The notes: a model not told the origin generated them from the sequence alone. 64,000 nucleotides of DNA from Amblyornis subalaris (GCA_018881555.1 JACAXG010000012.1:10177480-10241479); one strand, 5' to 3'; positions 26,701-39,138 are shown, numbered from the stretch's first letter. A program made the numbers and translations.

Positions 26701-29700
26701 TCTTCTCAGCCTTAATCCTCCTAGTCTGAGACCTTTTGAGTGCTGACTGATTTGAAGAGGANCAAGAATTGACAATTCACTCAGACTATTTTGCATAACA
26801 AATGCAAGAAATTCCAGGATCTTCTAGCTTATTTGGCTAATTCAAATAGAGGTGTTTGTATTTCAAGAGATGTACAAGGCCTTCAGTATATTTGGGCTTT
26901 GTCAAAGAGGCCCGGTAGCTTTTTGCACTAATAGTAAGCAAATTACTAAAGCTATAAAAAGACTTCTCGCTCTGTTACATCTTCACTGCAATTTCGAAGG
27001 TTAAAATACTTTTCTGTCTGACATCAATATTTTTATTAATTATCATACTTATTGTTCATTTTGAAGAGTCTCTTGACTGGGTTCAGTTGCTGATACTTCA
27101 GGATATATTACGAAATCATATTTTCAACAACAGTTTAAGCGTGTTTAATCATAAAGAAGATGGAATTTTTTTGCGGAGGGGAGAGGAAATACAAGGGATG
27201 AAACCTCTATAGCTATTTTAGTTGTTCTTCTATTTGGTATCATTCTTTATATCAAATAGAGTCTTACATTTNTGATCTAATCCTCATAGGATTTACATGT
27301 TAGTCTTGATTGCTTTATATTGGGAACCTCATGGCAAACAGTACTGGGGTTTTGGGGATTTTTTTTTATGTCTTATTCAAGACAGCTGGTGGGATGCAAA
27401 AGCTATTGACTTTATTTTTCTGAAAAAGGGAGACAATCAACAAAAATGTATTTGCTTTCTAGCAAGCTCTTTTATGATTTTGCCATTTTGTCTATCACCA
27501 TAGTAGTGATTGCTGTTTCTAAGAGGAAACATCTGGTCTCTTAAATTTAGAGAAACAATTCAGTAAGGGAAGTTACTCTTGTGAATGTTTTCGTCTTGGT
27601 CTGAAGAGCTCTTTCTTTAGTGATGCAGGCCATGTGTCATTGACACAGGCTAATGCTAAGCCTTCACCTTTCTTAAGAATCTGGCAAGTGCCTTTGTTAT
27701 CACAAGCAGGAAAAGACAAGTCTTGCATGTGTTTCTCCGAAGTTTCTAACTACCATGTTTGTACAGATACACAATGAAATCTGCAAGTATCTTAGAACAG
27801 TATTTTCTTCTTATTTCACATCAGTGCACTGCTCTGCGCTCTGTCTTTCCAATTTTATGGTCTTGTGTGGCAGTCCCTCATGTCCTTGGGTGACAATTTC
27901 AGACTTGGATGAGGCAGGTAAAGCTTTGCTGTGCTGGAGAGGATTTACTGAATTGTATACCTACAATTAAAGACAAAAAAAGTTATTCACCTAGAAGTAA
28001 AACAGTACTTCTGATATACCTTAAGTTAAGGAAAAGTATGGATGAATGATGCATGCATATAACCATGCTTCTTCCAGTTCCTATAGTGTGCCTGTACGTA
28101 TTTGCTGACTCTCATGTTAAAACTGCTTCAGAAAGAGGGATCATGGTGTATTCAATGGATTTGACCACTTAATCACTGTGGTTTGGTGGGATTTTTTTTT
28201 TCGTTTATGTGGCCCATATGTATCTTTTATGGAAACCTACATACCCTGCTGTTTTGAAGCTTGAAAATATGGCAGTGATTTTTCATATTGTAAACTGGTC
28301 TAGCACGTAATTCACAGAAACTAAAATTCAGATCTAGTAAACCTGCTTCAATGGTCTTAACTGTAAAAGGGCAGTTGTTACACAAATCTGTTAAAGAGAA
28401 ATTTTAATGGCTTTCTAGAATTACTGCTGAAAAATAAATGCAGTAATTAAACAGGCCCTGAGGCTCATACTTGCTCATTCTTCTGTCTTTGTATCCAGAA
28501 TTATAATTAGTTTGTAGCAAATTTCATCCAAAGTATGTCCATTAATAGTCTTATGGTAAACGCTGAATGAATTAATTGAATAACTGTGCAAACCAACTTT
28601 TCTTTTTTTTTCCCCTCCCTTCTTGATTTACTGTACTAGACTAATGAAAATGACCTGAAGAAGTTTTTTGCTCAGTATGGCAGTGTGACAGAAGTGAAGA
28701 TAATAAATGACAGAGCTGGAGTATCAAAGGGGTTGGTATAGTAGAATAAGTGTATTGTGGGAATTGAAAATAACAAAGCTGACTGACTCTAGTAAACTTG
28801 ATTGATTTTCATAGCTCAGAATGTTTTATCATTGAAGTTCCAGTTATTCCATCTATGCAAAAATCTGCTCTTGTCCTTTAATATCTTTATATAAATGTCT
28901 CTAATTTGCATAACTAAAACTTTATAGTTATGTTGTTACAAGATGAAGCTGTCTGCAACGAGGGCAAAACCAATAGTTTTTGGTTTTTCAGGTTTTTTTC
29001 GTGACTATTATTTAAGTAGATTATCCGAGGAAGGTTATTTAGTTATTAAAAATATTTCTTTCTATTACTGAAAGCCAGCATTGAAAGGAGCCTAAAATGG
29101 AGGAAGAGGTGAGATACACCTGATTGTGCTGGAGTGCATGGCAGTAACAGATTTTCGTGTGAAGATATTTGGAACAGCAGCATAGGGGACAAACCTGACA
29201 CTGAATCTCAATTACATAAAAGAGGGACTGAGACTGGAAGTCAACAGTAGGAGAAATGCCAAAGAGCAAATATGGAGAAAGATTAAGATGGCATAGTAAA
29301 ATTATTGCTAGAGCCCAAAGGAGGGTGATGTAAACAAGATGGTGAAGTGCAGTGCCACAGAAGGGTGGAGAGGGCTGAAGCAAAAAGGAATATGCATGAG
29401 AATTTGTACCTCTAAAGTTCTCTCTTGAGCAGTAAGCCATGCTATTATAATGCTGTCACAGCTTAACATGTATCAGCAAGTTACATGCTAAGCTGCAGTT
29501 CTTAGTACAGTGTGCACTTGCATGACATCATGGGCTTGGTCCCGGATCTGTCACCAAGCCTCTTGCTCTTTTACTAAATTTCGGGGAATACCTGAAAATT
29601 GCAGTGTGTCTCCATATAACCCATAATAATTATGCAGNTGGGATTGCCAGCGTGTCTCACAGCAGATATGTTGGAAAATAATTACTTTCCATGCAGTTAG

Positions 29701-32700
29701 ATTTCTGCTGAAATCCAAGCACAGGCTTCATTGCTTCTCTTTGACAAGTGATTTTAAAAACTTGTGAGTTTGTGATTGTCTATTAGTTTATTGTCCAGAC
29801 AGTCCACAGAATGAAAAGTCTGTGTAGGTAAGGTCCCAAGTAGGAAAATATTTTGTCTTCCTTGAATTTGGAAATGTTTCCAGGTTTGTTTGGAGAAGAC
29901 AATACAAGAAAAGCCCACAAATATGAAAGTATAGCTGGTCAGAGATTTACTGAACCTCTGTATTCAAATAAGCGTAGAAACGCTCACAAAGAATGATACC
30001 TTGTATTGCAAAATCACATCTGCTGGCGGGAGTGACAAAGGCTTCATATCTTCTGAAATCTGATCCTGAGAAATGAGCCATGACCAGTTTTTTTTAATAT
30101 CTATGTCTGTTGCATACATTCAGATACCTACTTTGCACTGGCAGTACCGCATTCAGTGGCCAAGATCACTCCAGGAATGAATTGAGGGGATTTGGAAAAG
30201 CAGGAGTTCTGTGTGGAAAGCCTGTTTGATTATTGCAGTAGTTAGAATAGGTATGGTAAGACACACTGTGCCCGAAAGCATGAGAATGGCTTCATCCTTT
30301 ATCTCCACAGAACTCTTTAATGCTAATTATGTTAAGAATTACAGGAGTAATTCACAGATAGCCACTATCTCTGCATCACTGCTTTTTCTGAGTACTCAAT
30401 TTAAAATAGTGAATAGTGCTTATGGAAGTGTGGAGCACTCACAGTTGTTGCTGAAGTAGGTGAGAGCTGTACTATGAATTACAGTATAATAATAACTTTA
30501 AAAAAAATCCCAAGTGTCTCTTGTTGGTCACCATAACAAGTGAAAGCTTTAGATCAAAATCTTTGTTTAATAGCAATGAAGGAACTTAAGACATAGGCTG
30601 AGTAATGAGAATAACTTTCTGTGTGGGCTGGTCACTCATGGTGATATATTACCACATAAATATAATAAAGATGTTAACACAGTTGTTAATTCAATCTTTA
30701 CTTCTAAGGTTGTTTTTTTACCCATTAGTTTATCTTGTAATGTGACTTGTACTGTACATGAAGTAACAATGTACAGTGTTTGTAAATATGAACTTTAGAG
30801 CTTAGCTTCTGGAATTTTTGTCTAGGTATGGCTTTGTTACTTTTGAAACCCAAGAAGAGGCACAGAAGATTTTACAAGATGTAAGTAATGGTTCCCATTG
30901 TGTTTGTTTCTTAAATGAAGTAATTCATTTCATACTAGAGTAGCTCTGGTTGTCTGGTCTTCTGTTTGCCAGGTCGCATTTGAAGATTTGATAAGTTTGG
31001 TCTGATAGTTAATAACATTCTTTAAAGAGATCTAAGATAAGATTTATACTGAGATATTCTGGAACTAGGGAAGGAAGTTACTAGTCCATAGTCCTGTTCT
31101 TGACTTTGTCATCAGTCTTTATTTTCTTAGTCTCTTCTTTTCTTCTGGTCTACAGTACATGGAGCGTTGTAAAAACTTTATCCTTCACAATTACTGTCAT
31201 TTGCTTTACTAGAAAATCCACTACTGTCAAGATTTTTGTGTGGAAATTAGGAAGATAACTGCTGCCTTTTATTCTGACGTGTTTGTTGGTCAGACTTGAT
31301 GTAATTCCTGTTAGTAACAATCAGGTTCCCCTGAAGTCTTCAGTGATGAAGCTCATGTTATGTAATTTTTGCTTCTCTTAGCTACAAACCTGTCTTGACA
31401 CTCCTTGTGTAAAGAACCTTCTTGAGACATGGTCAGCTCTCACATTTTGTGAAATGTGTGCTCTGTGTTCTGGTTGGAACGTATTGGAGAGATGTGTCAG
31501 TCAGGATTTACTCATTCATGTGAGGGTATAAGGTGCAGGGAAAAAAACCCTGAGAAAATGACATCCGAGACTTGCAAATTGCCATCTCACAATTACAAAG
31601 CTGGTTGAAATGTTGGAAATTCCAAACCTTTGTTGTAAGTTACTGGAGCTAAAAAAGTATATTTCTTAAGTCAACTGGTTTTCTTGCCCTGGTGGGTTTT
31701 TTTAAAATTGCTTTGTTTCTGTAAGTTAAACACCAATGGTACTTTTACGAAATGAGTACCATTTTGAAAATGGCTTAGGATTTTTTGCCCCTTTTGTAAC
31801 TAAAAGGCTGTTCCATGTGAAGTCTTACTTTGCCTACGTAGTGTAAGTCCTTTGATTTAGATGTCCTACAATTCTATCACCTTTTTCATATTTGCGTATT
31901 TCTGCTGTTTCATATTCATCTTAAGATAATGTAGTATCTATGTCTTTCTCCATCTTAAGCTGAGTTTCTAGGCTTCAATTTATGTATGAAATTAATGTTT
32001 TTTGTTTTGTACACTTGAATTTCTCTTTAGATAAAACCCTGATCATCCTTTGCACTGTTTTGGTTTTTGAGTTTTTTTTTTTAATACTTTTCTATTATGA
32101 GTAATGTCTCCAGAATTTTTTTTTGATGCTGTAGTCTTCTAAATACTAAATTGTGTTANTATTAAAAACAGACCTTCACCAGGTTCCAGACACATATCCT
32201 AGGGTCTGGTTTCAGCATGTCTGCTCACACTCAGTGTATCTAACCTACTAAGTGATTTTTCACTTCTCAGATGCCTGTTCTGGGTAGAAAATAACATCTT
32301 CTTTCTTTAATTCTAGGCTAAAAAACTCAGTTATAAGGATAAGAAATTGAATATTGGTCCAGCAATAAGAAAACAAGTGCGGAGTCCTAATGCTCGTATG
32401 TATTTTTACTTCCATTTGTGTATTGCGTCATTATGAATGTAAGTTTTTAACTGAGATGTACCTGGTCTTGCACCCCATTAATGCTCTGTGTGGAATATGC
32501 TCAAAATGGTTTGCAGTGGAAATAAATGCGTGCCAGTGGAAATGTCCAAATAAATAGATTTATGGTCTTTTGGTTCTTTTGTTTCTCAATATGTTGTTTC
32601 TTTTACTTTATTGGAGAGAGTTATCTNTCTGGGAACAAACTGAATGGAAATTCAAGTTGGCTGGCAGGACCTTAAATCTAAACATTGAGACTTTGCTCAC

Positions 32701-35700
32701 AGGTTTTACAGGATAAAGCAGGCTGTGCTGGATAGTTGTGCTGATATTCATTGATTTATTTGTTAACAAAATAAATCAGGATTGTTGCATCTTGCTGTCT
32801 TTGGTAGCAACCATAAGGAATGGATGGTTGCAGTCACCACTCTATTCTTGATCTGTTTGTTCTAAGAAATTGAATGGATAGTGACAATGTAGGATAGAAA
32901 TCACCAACTTTTAAGATGAGATCTGTGAGTTAGTCCTCAGTAAGGGCTATGTGTCAGAGGTGTAAAATAGAGTTCTTTTTTGAGTGCAGCAGGCAGTGAA
33001 GTGTACTTTGTAACTTTGCTTCGGTATTTGTCCTATGGTACCTTTTGGAAGAGTTAGGAAAACCCCAGCCTTTTGCTCATCTTTGGACTGAGGACAATAC
33101 AGTAGAGTGTTGGTTTAATTTTGAAGCTTTGGTTTTCTTTAGTTTCTGGCATGCTATCTGTTAGAAGTAGTTCATGTGTACACTAATGCAGACATATTGG
33201 TGCAGACATATTTGCTGAGGACGGGAAGTGTGCCTCCTCCTTCCTCTCCTAGTGCTTAGATATACCCTTTTCCCTTCTATAAGTGTATGGGTTATTATTT
33301 ACCCAGGGAAAATTGAATACTCTGTTCCAATTGTATAGTTTCTTTGCTGTAGAAATTATTCGGTATGATCTTTCCTCATTCATCATCAAGAGGTCATATG
33401 CCATTTTTTTTCTGTGCTTTATTTCCCTTCCTGTCTTTGCCTTGTACTTCCTCAGTTGCCTGACTTGTGGTGCTTCCTTCCTCTGACTCTTGACATGAAT
33501 GTGTATATAGACAGAAAAAGGGGCATATCTCTGTTTTAATTCTGAGACATGAGGCAGCAGAGGGGTAAACCAAAAACCTCAAAAAAGCATTTTGAAGAAA
33601 GCTAATGTGTCCTTTTGAGATCTGTGTTTGTAGACCTGTTGGATTACCTTTTCTCTTTTGTGCCTAGGATAGATCAGTGATACAGGGTGATATTGGCATC
33701 CAGACACATCACCTAGGGTTTGGTTTCAATATGTCTGCTCTCATGCTCATTGAATCTAACCTTAGTCACCAGGATACTTTGACCTACTGCTGCTTGTCGT
33801 GGGTTCAGGAAGCCAGAACAACTAGACTTGCAATATCACTAATTCTGCTAAATATAATAGAACCACAGCTCTACAAAGAGCTAGATAATATATTGTTGTC
33901 CTCTATAGCCCACATTTAATCTAGTGCTTGTCTTTGAGCAAAATGATTTTTAGCTCTTCTGTCATCGTATGACCATTTGTGATAAGAGTTTTGAACATAC
34001 TGGGAGGGCCACTTGGTTTGCTTTTCCCAAGCATCAAAATGTATTTTTTCATCCCTGTGAGTTTTCTGCATTTGATGGAGAAGATTTCCTTTTGCTTTGC
34101 CAGAGACTTATTCAACATTGGCAGAAAGTTTGTGCAGTGTACTTGGTAGTTAGTGGACAGGATTGTTGGCCATGGGATCCTGTTGATCTCCTCATCTGAG
34201 ATATCAGTAAGTGCTATTCTAGATTGCTTACTGGAGCTGAAACAGCCTTTAGATTTTCTAGGATGTGCTTAACATTATCCTAACAAACATCTTAGCTTGA
34301 CCTATCTATTTCAGCTGTATTTCATCCAACTGTCTTAAGGCTTTTCTAGGTATTAGTCAAACTCTTACTATCAGTAAAAGCTCTTGAATTACTGTGGGAC
34401 TCCTCTTGGTTGTCCACTGAGCATTCTGGTGATCTCTGCAATGTTCTGTCTGTCCATGAAATGCACTTCATGGTGGCGCTTACCTTTGCAAGGCAAGATG
34501 AAAAATTAAAACTTGCTTAGTGATATTGTTTATATTGTGTTCTTCCTGATTTTTTTCTGTACTATGTTACTGTTTTCTGATTTCAATTTCAGTTACAGAA
34601 TTAATTTTTCTCTTTTCTTTTTTCCCTGCAGAAGTCTTCCCATCTTATGTGTTATGTGTTCGGTAATTTATGTGCATGTCATCTTCTGCAGCCCTTTCCA
34701 TCTAGCTCTGTGGCCATCTGCTTTCATGATCATGTTTGAGCGAGAATTGAGATGGCATTAGGCACACTGCTCCGTGTGCTTTCCTTTGAATGTTTCCTTT
34801 CTCTGAGGATCAGAAATGGTCTTCCCTTATTTTTTTCATGATATATACATCTAAAAAAAGTTACTTGTAAGTAAGCTTTAAAATATTTATTCCAGGTTCT
34901 GCTGTAACACCACAAGCTGGTACAATGTATGCAACTACTGCTGTATCACCAGAAGCTGGTACAATGTACTTAACTACTTCGAGTGGATATCCCTATGTTT
35001 ACCATAACGGAGTGGCTTATTTTCATACATCTGAAGTGTCTCCTGTTCAGCAGCCATGGCCAGTATGTAATTTATTTTGGCATATATACTCTTCTGTGGA
35101 CCAGGATGGGTTCGGTGTTTTCAAGTCCCTCCTGCTTCCAGTTTCTTCAGCTATGCCTCATGCTAGATGTTTAAATGGCTTCCTTATATTAGACTGTTTA
35201 TTTTGTGGTTGGTTTTTTNCTTTTTCTAAATATCACTTCAGTTCATTTTGCTTCTGCAGGGAACTTTTGCTTTGGTGTGACCTATTGGACAGGATAGGTC
35301 ATAATCAGTCTTTTTATGTCTGTTTACTGATTATGTTACTACATAATCAGTAAGTTTTACTATCCACGTAGTGGTGGCCTAGTGCTTTCTGAAAATGTGA
35401 GTGAGTATACCAGAGATTTTTGCTTGATCTAACATGGGCCCTTAGAGACAGCGGTTTTGAAGAAGCTTAAGTGCAAGTTAAAACTTGGTAAATCTATTTT
35501 CAAATGGAAGGGGAGGTGGTTCAGCATTACAGTGCTCCAGAGCTGTGTTTAATGGCAGTGACAGTTTATGAAATTGCTGCGTTAAGACTTGTAACTTTTT
35601 TCTTTTGAAGTCGCGCTCTGTTTCCAGTTCACCTGTGATGGTCGCTCCGCCAGTGTATCAGTCTCCTACGTACCATTATCAGGTATCTGTTTGAAAATGA

Positions 35701-38700
35701 TTTTCAGACCATCACTAGTCCTCCAGCCAATGCAGCACTGTCCCAGGACTGTTTATTCTTAGGAAATAAAAAGACTGTTCATAATAGTAGTATAAAAGAT
35801 ACTTTAATTTCATTGAAAACTGTATTCTAGTGAGAAGAGTCTTATTTTGCTTACGTAGCTGTATAAAAATAAATTACTTTTCTTTTGTGTTGGAAGACAG
35901 CTGGCTTAGTAGCATCCTTTCATCATCTCAGCCAAACTCCTGCTCAAAGTAGGGCTGGTTAGATCAGGTTTCTTGGGTATTTGTCCAGTTGGGTTTTAAG
36001 CAGCTCTAGTGATGGAGATTCCACAACCTTTCTGGATAGCCTGTTCCAATACTTGACCCTTCTCATGGCAGAAGACTTTTCCCTTATAGCTACGACAGTT
36101 TTAGTGTTCCAACTTGGGTTCATTGATTCTTGTGCTCTGAACTCATCTGTTGAGAATCTGACTTAAGTATTTTTGAAGTTTATGAAATGGCCAGGTTGGT
36201 GGCTGAGTGGAAACAGACAAAACCATGTTCCTGAATAATTTGGGGCTTAATGAAAATCGTATTTGTTCTTTTTAGTTGAGAATTAATTATAGATTTGAGA
36301 TGGTTTTAATTCTAATACATTAGGAATACTAGTATTCTATGTTCTTAATCAATAAGTAACATCTTTTTGTTCAATTTTAGACACCAACACAATGCCTTTC
36401 AAGTCAGTGGCAGTGGTCTGTTCCACAGGTAAATACAGTTCATAGTTGCAGCGTTTTACCATTACTTTTCATCTGGTTTATAGGTTTGGTGTACTTAGCT
36501 AAGAGTGACATTTCCCACTATTCACAACTTTGTTCAAATGAGTATTAATGGCTGTACTGTAGCAATGCATTTACAACATTTGCTGATAGAACAGAAGGCG
36601 TAAAATAGCATCTATTGAAATATCAAAAACAAGTCTGATGTAAAGAAAGCATCTTCCTCTCCCCTTCCATTTAGCAAAAAAATTTGTATTACATTACCTA
36701 ATAAATTTTCAGAAGCAGGTAAAAACTGCCATATTTTGCCTGATTAGAAAAATGAGTATTAACTAGCTAATTAACTGATACTAATCATGATGTTTTATAT
36801 TGTTAGGAGAAACATGTGGACACGCATGTAGGGTGAAATTAGACCCAGGCCCTTGAAATTGTTAACTTAGTCATTTTGGGGTGAGAGTTTCTGGCTTTGT
36901 AACAAAGCAGCTTAATATGGAAATTTTAGCACTTGAGGAACTTGAAAGGAGAACCAAGTCCCTTAAGCTTGAACTGTTATAATGCAGCCTCATTACTTTA
37001 GTAGCAGCCGGCCTTGTCCAGTTATGGGCTATTCCAGTCTAACAGATCAATCTGCTGCTTTGATATCAGGGTGTGGAATTATGGGGATACTGTAATAATC
37101 TTAAAAAAAACCCACTTGTTTTGCTAGTGTAACACTGTTGCAAGGGAAAAATAAAATTACTACCACTGTAGCATGTTTCTATGATCATGAGATTAAGTGT
37201 GAATTTTACAAGTTTTAGGATTTCACAGTGCTCTCCAAAATGTAAATAAAATCTGAAAACTACATAAAATTGAAGGACATTTTTGTTTTCTCCTACTGAT
37301 TGAGCTTTTATCCACTTGCCTCTTACTTAGTTTGTTGAAGTTATCAAAGATTAATTTGACACTTNGTTTTAAAACTTTATCTTTTGTTTATATGTAGCAA
37401 AGAAAATAAGCTTTTCTCTTTATCCTGCTTAAATCATAAAATTTATTAGAATGTGTTCTATTTCAGTCTCCTACCTCTTCACCTCCACTCCTGTATCTGC
37501 AACCATCTGAAGTCTTTTATCAGCCAATAGGAATTAACCAGGAAGGTGGATGTATATCTCCACCTCTCCTAATGGAAGCTGCAGTTCCTGAGGTATGTTT
37601 AAAAATGTAAACAAGTGTACTGAAAATTGAAGTGCTTATCTGCAATTGAAAGATACAATCTTTTATTTTAAGCACTGGCTATTAGAGCAGTTAGGTCAAC
37701 TGTTCCAGTACTTGTGCTGCTGTTAAATAATTTTAGGTGTCCTTGAGGTAGAACTCCTCTTCCTGTCTAGGGGAATGCTTTGATTCTGAAATATTTTAGA
37801 GGGTCACAAGTGTGTTACAGACAGCAATATAAGGACTTGTCAATTGGTTTTGTTTGCAAGTAATGTTTAAGTAAAATGGGAGTCTATTCTTTGGAGTATT
37901 AGGTTAATATACCTGAACTGCTGTAGTTTCCTGAAGTAATTCTTCTATGAGTAGAAGCTTGTTTCTAAATATTCTGATGATCCGAATGAATTGAGTGGTT
38001 GAAGCTTTAAATTTTTTTTATTTGTTTACAATTTTTTTCCTTCTACATCAGTAGCATTTCTAGTGCTTCTTAAGAGATTCTTAATGTACAATAAAGCAAT
38101 CTCTTAATAATTGGATATTAAAAATGACAGTAAATGGCTACAGAAAAACTTAATTACAACATATTTTCTACTAATTTTATATTAATTGGTACTTCTCATA
38201 TATTCATTCCTCGTGAACAGGGTTGCTGAAATAGATGTTAAATTAGGACAGTAATCAAGGATTGTTTCAAAAGTTAATGAGTGTTTTATTGCTACAAGAG
38301 AAGTTCCAAAACTGGTATTTCAGACATCTTTAGTCTGGCATACTGAAGTAATTTAATTTCCCTGCAAAAATACTGAATAATACAAAGCTTGTGTTGTTGT
38401 TGGGGTTCTTCTTTTTTGAAAGTGCATAAATCTTGGTATTTATTTTATAATCATAATCTTATTAACAGTGCGATTTTATCTTTAGTATTTCATGAATCAG
38501 ATATCAACTTGTACAGAGAAATTTGAAATCTGTGAGCACTAAGAAAATAGATGAAATTAAGGAATATTTGCATATAATGTGCTCTTGGTTTACACGTAGG
38601 CAGCTTGTTCATGTTAAAGGTAGCAGTGTGTGGAATTTCAGAAGAATGGTGTAAAATTTCAAGAATAGTCTGTGTTTATGTAAATACTTTGCAAGTCTGA

Positions 38701-39138
38701 TAATGCTGGGAATTACATTTCTGTGTACTGATTTACAATTTCAACACTGTTCCAATTAGAGCTGAGTGAAATGGATTTGTAGTAGAGAAGCTGCTACTTG
38801 TGTCGAGGAAAGTGATTTGTGACACTGACTAAGATAAGCTAAGTTTACTAAACTTAACTAAACAGCGAGAAAAAGAGAGATCGAAATATTGAAATTGTGG
38901 TTTTAAAAATGTCAGTAGTTCAGCTAAACATAGCCCACAATCTGAAGTTTTAAGGATTCTAAATTCATGTGAAAGGCTTGAACAAATATAACATTGTGAA
39001 ATGAGCTTTTCTGCTAATTTTTTGTATTTTTTTTTATACCAGCTGTATTCTGACCATGGAGTTCAAACACTACATCACCAGCCTTATGTCCAGAGTCACA
39101 TAGCCATGCCTGCAGCTGTGAGTATCAAACCAAGATAG
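23757..39138 (+). CDS. BOLL: BOLL (boule homologue), DAZ-family germ-cell RNA-binding protein, 10 coding exons plus uncertain end
   Basis: The joined exons give 292 codons up to the last certain splice position (39117), with consistent phase at every junction. The order is a short N-terminus (MDPEGA plus QSTDQ), one RRM at about residues 45-122 with RNP2 VFVGGI (46-51) and RNP1 KGYGFVTF (84-91), a linker with a 13-residue tandem duplication (132-157), a DAZ repeat of 24 residues (186-209, one exon), then a Q/P/Y-rich tail. It matches human BOLL closely, including the alternative human start METESGPQTSNQ and the motif GVAYFHT. BOLL binds 3' UTRs of germ-cell mRNAs, promotes translation and is needed for male meiosis or spermatid development. 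The C-terminal end is unclear: read-through gives VSIKPR and a stop at 39136-39138, while the GTGAGT at 39118 could splice to 42568 or 44457. Confidence 0.95.
23775..25824 (+). other. BOLL: BOLL intron 1
   Basis: The first 200 bases belong to the CpG island; the rest is ordinary AT-rich intron. Nothing else recognised. Confidence 0.8.
23880..23891 (-). promoter_or_regulatory. YY1-type motif in BOLL CpG island
   Basis: GCCGCCATTTTG on the plus strand is the reverse complement of the YY1 consensus AANATGGCGGC. It lies about 105 bp into BOLL intron 1, a usual position for YY1 sites just downstream of CpG-island starts. Confidence 0.5.
25825..25968 (+). CDS. BOLL: BOLL exon 2, start of RRM
   Basis: Acceptor TTTCCATCAG, 48 codons, donor AAG|GTATTT. 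It encodes residues 7-54, ending TPNRVFVGGIDFK, which includes RNP2. Met12 (MQTES) aligns with the human canonical start MQTDS, so a transcript from another first exon could start here. A second AG three bases on (TCAGCAG) gives a NAGNAG acceptor that would remove one Gln. Confidence 0.95.
28640..28731 (+). CDS. BOLL: BOLL exon 3, RRM
   Basis: A long pyrimidine tract and TACTAG acceptor, 92 bp, donor GG|GTTGGT. It encodes residues 55-84 (TNENDLKKFF to GVSK) and two bases of Gly85. Near-identical to human BOLL in this segment. Confidence 0.95.
30826..30880 (+). CDS. BOLL: BOLL exon 4, RNP1 of the RRM
   Basis: Acceptor TTTTTGTCTAG, 55 bp, donor GAT|GTAAGT. It completes Gly85 and encodes YGFVTFETQEEAQKILQD (86-103), containing RNP1. 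Confidence 0.96.
32185..32246 (+). repeat. diverged direct repeat, copy A
   Basis: It begins TCCAGACACAT, contains CTAGGGT and ATGTCTGCTC, and ends TCTAACCT. Copy B at 33699-33762 shares all these blocks in the same order. Family not recognised. Confidence 0.65.
32317..32395 (+). CDS. BOLL: BOLL exon 5, end of RRM
   Basis: Acceptor TTCTAG, 79 bp, donor C|GTATGT. It encodes AKKLSYKDKKLNIGPAIRK and the start of the linker (VRSPNA), ending in the first base of Arg130. Human BOLL reads EKLNYKDKKLNIGPAIRK here. Confidence 0.95.
33699..33762 (+). repeat. diverged direct repeat, copy B
   Basis: Counterpart of the copy at 32185-32246, in the same orientation about 1.5 kb away and in the next BOLL intron. 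It differs by scattered substitutions and a 2-base indel. Confidence 0.65.
34896..35062 (+). CDS. BOLL: BOLL exon 6, linker with tandem duplication
   Basis: Acceptor TATTCCAG, 167 bp, donor CCA|GTATGT. It encodes residues 131-185, including AVTPQAGTMYATT and AVSPEAGTMYLTT in tandem, then GYPYVYHNGVAYFHT, which is conserved in human. The frame stays open into intron 6 until 35351, so intron retention would add coding sequence; splicing to exon 7 is the conserved arrangement. Confidence 0.95.
34901..34978 (+). repeat. BOLL: 39-bp in-frame tandem duplication in BOLL exon 6
   Basis: Copy 1 is 34901-34939 and copy 2 is 34940-34978, identical at 34 of 39 bases by direct comparison. Each encodes 13 residues. 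Human BOLL has the equivalent of one copy (MPAAGTMYLTT). Confidence 0.95.
35611..35682 (+). CDS. BOLL: BOLL exon 7, DAZ repeat
   Basis: Acceptor TTCTTTTGAAG, 72 bp, donor CAG|GTATCT. It encodes 24 residues, SRSVSSSPVMVAPPVYQSPT followed by YHYQ, the length of one DAZ repeat. Human has SRSVCSSPVMVAQPIYQQPAYHYQ. Confidence 0.96.
35925..36170 (-). repeat. CR1 LINE 3' fragment in BOLL intron 7
   Basis: The plus strand carries the hallmark antisense CR1 text 'gtgatggagattccacaacc', followed by 'cctgttccaatacttgaccct' and 'cattgattcttgtgctctg', in the usual order. The element is therefore inserted on the minus strand. It is truncated and moderately diverged. Confidence 0.85.
36381..36428 (+). CDS. 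BOLL: BOLL exon 8
   Basis: Acceptor TCAATTTTAG, 48 bp, donor CAG|GTAAAT. It encodes TPTQCLSSQWQWSVPQ (210-225); human reads TTQYLPGQWQWSVPQ. Confidence 0.95.
37467..37592 (+). CDS. BOLL: BOLL exon 9
   Basis: Acceptor TCTATTTCAG, 126 bp, donor GAG|GTATGT. It encodes 42 residues (226-267) with PLLYLQPSEVFYQPI and GGCISPPLLME, both close to human BOLL. Confidence 0.95.
39043..39117 (+). CDS. BOLL: BOLL exon 10
   Basis: Acceptor TTTTTTATACCAG. It encodes LYSDHGVQTLHHQPYVQSHI then AMPAA (268-292), matching human PYSDHGVQATYHQ and ITMPAP. A GTGAGT donor at 39118 would end the exon at a position equivalent to human MPAP. If not spliced, the frame reads VSIKPR and stops at 39136-39138, with AATAAA at 39396-39401. 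Confidence 0.9.

Larger units (their letters stand above)
25969..34895 (+). other. BOLL: BOLL introns 2-5 (between exons listed separately)
   Basis: AT-rich introns at 25969-28639, 28732-30825, 30881-32316 and 32396-34895. Apart from a pair of related segments of about 62-64 bp (32185-32246 and 33699-33762) I see no gene or clear repeat. The 133-codon minus-strand open frame at 29039-29440 looks like chance. Confidence 0.7.
35063..39042 (+). other. BOLL: BOLL introns 6-9 (between exons listed separately)
   Basis: Introns at 35063-35610, 35683-36380, 36429-37466 and 37593-39042. The CR1 fragment in intron 7 is the only feature seen. Confidence 0.75.

Noticed and set aside
29039..29440. 133-codon minus-strand open frame in BOLL intron 3
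   Set aside because: Translation is rich in Leu, Cys, Ser and His without domain features; antisense in an intron and most likely chance.
34925..35353. 142-codon plus-strand frame starting in BOLL exon 6
   Set aside because: It is exon 6 read into intron 6. The conserved donor at 35063 and exon 7 match show that splicing is the real arrangement.
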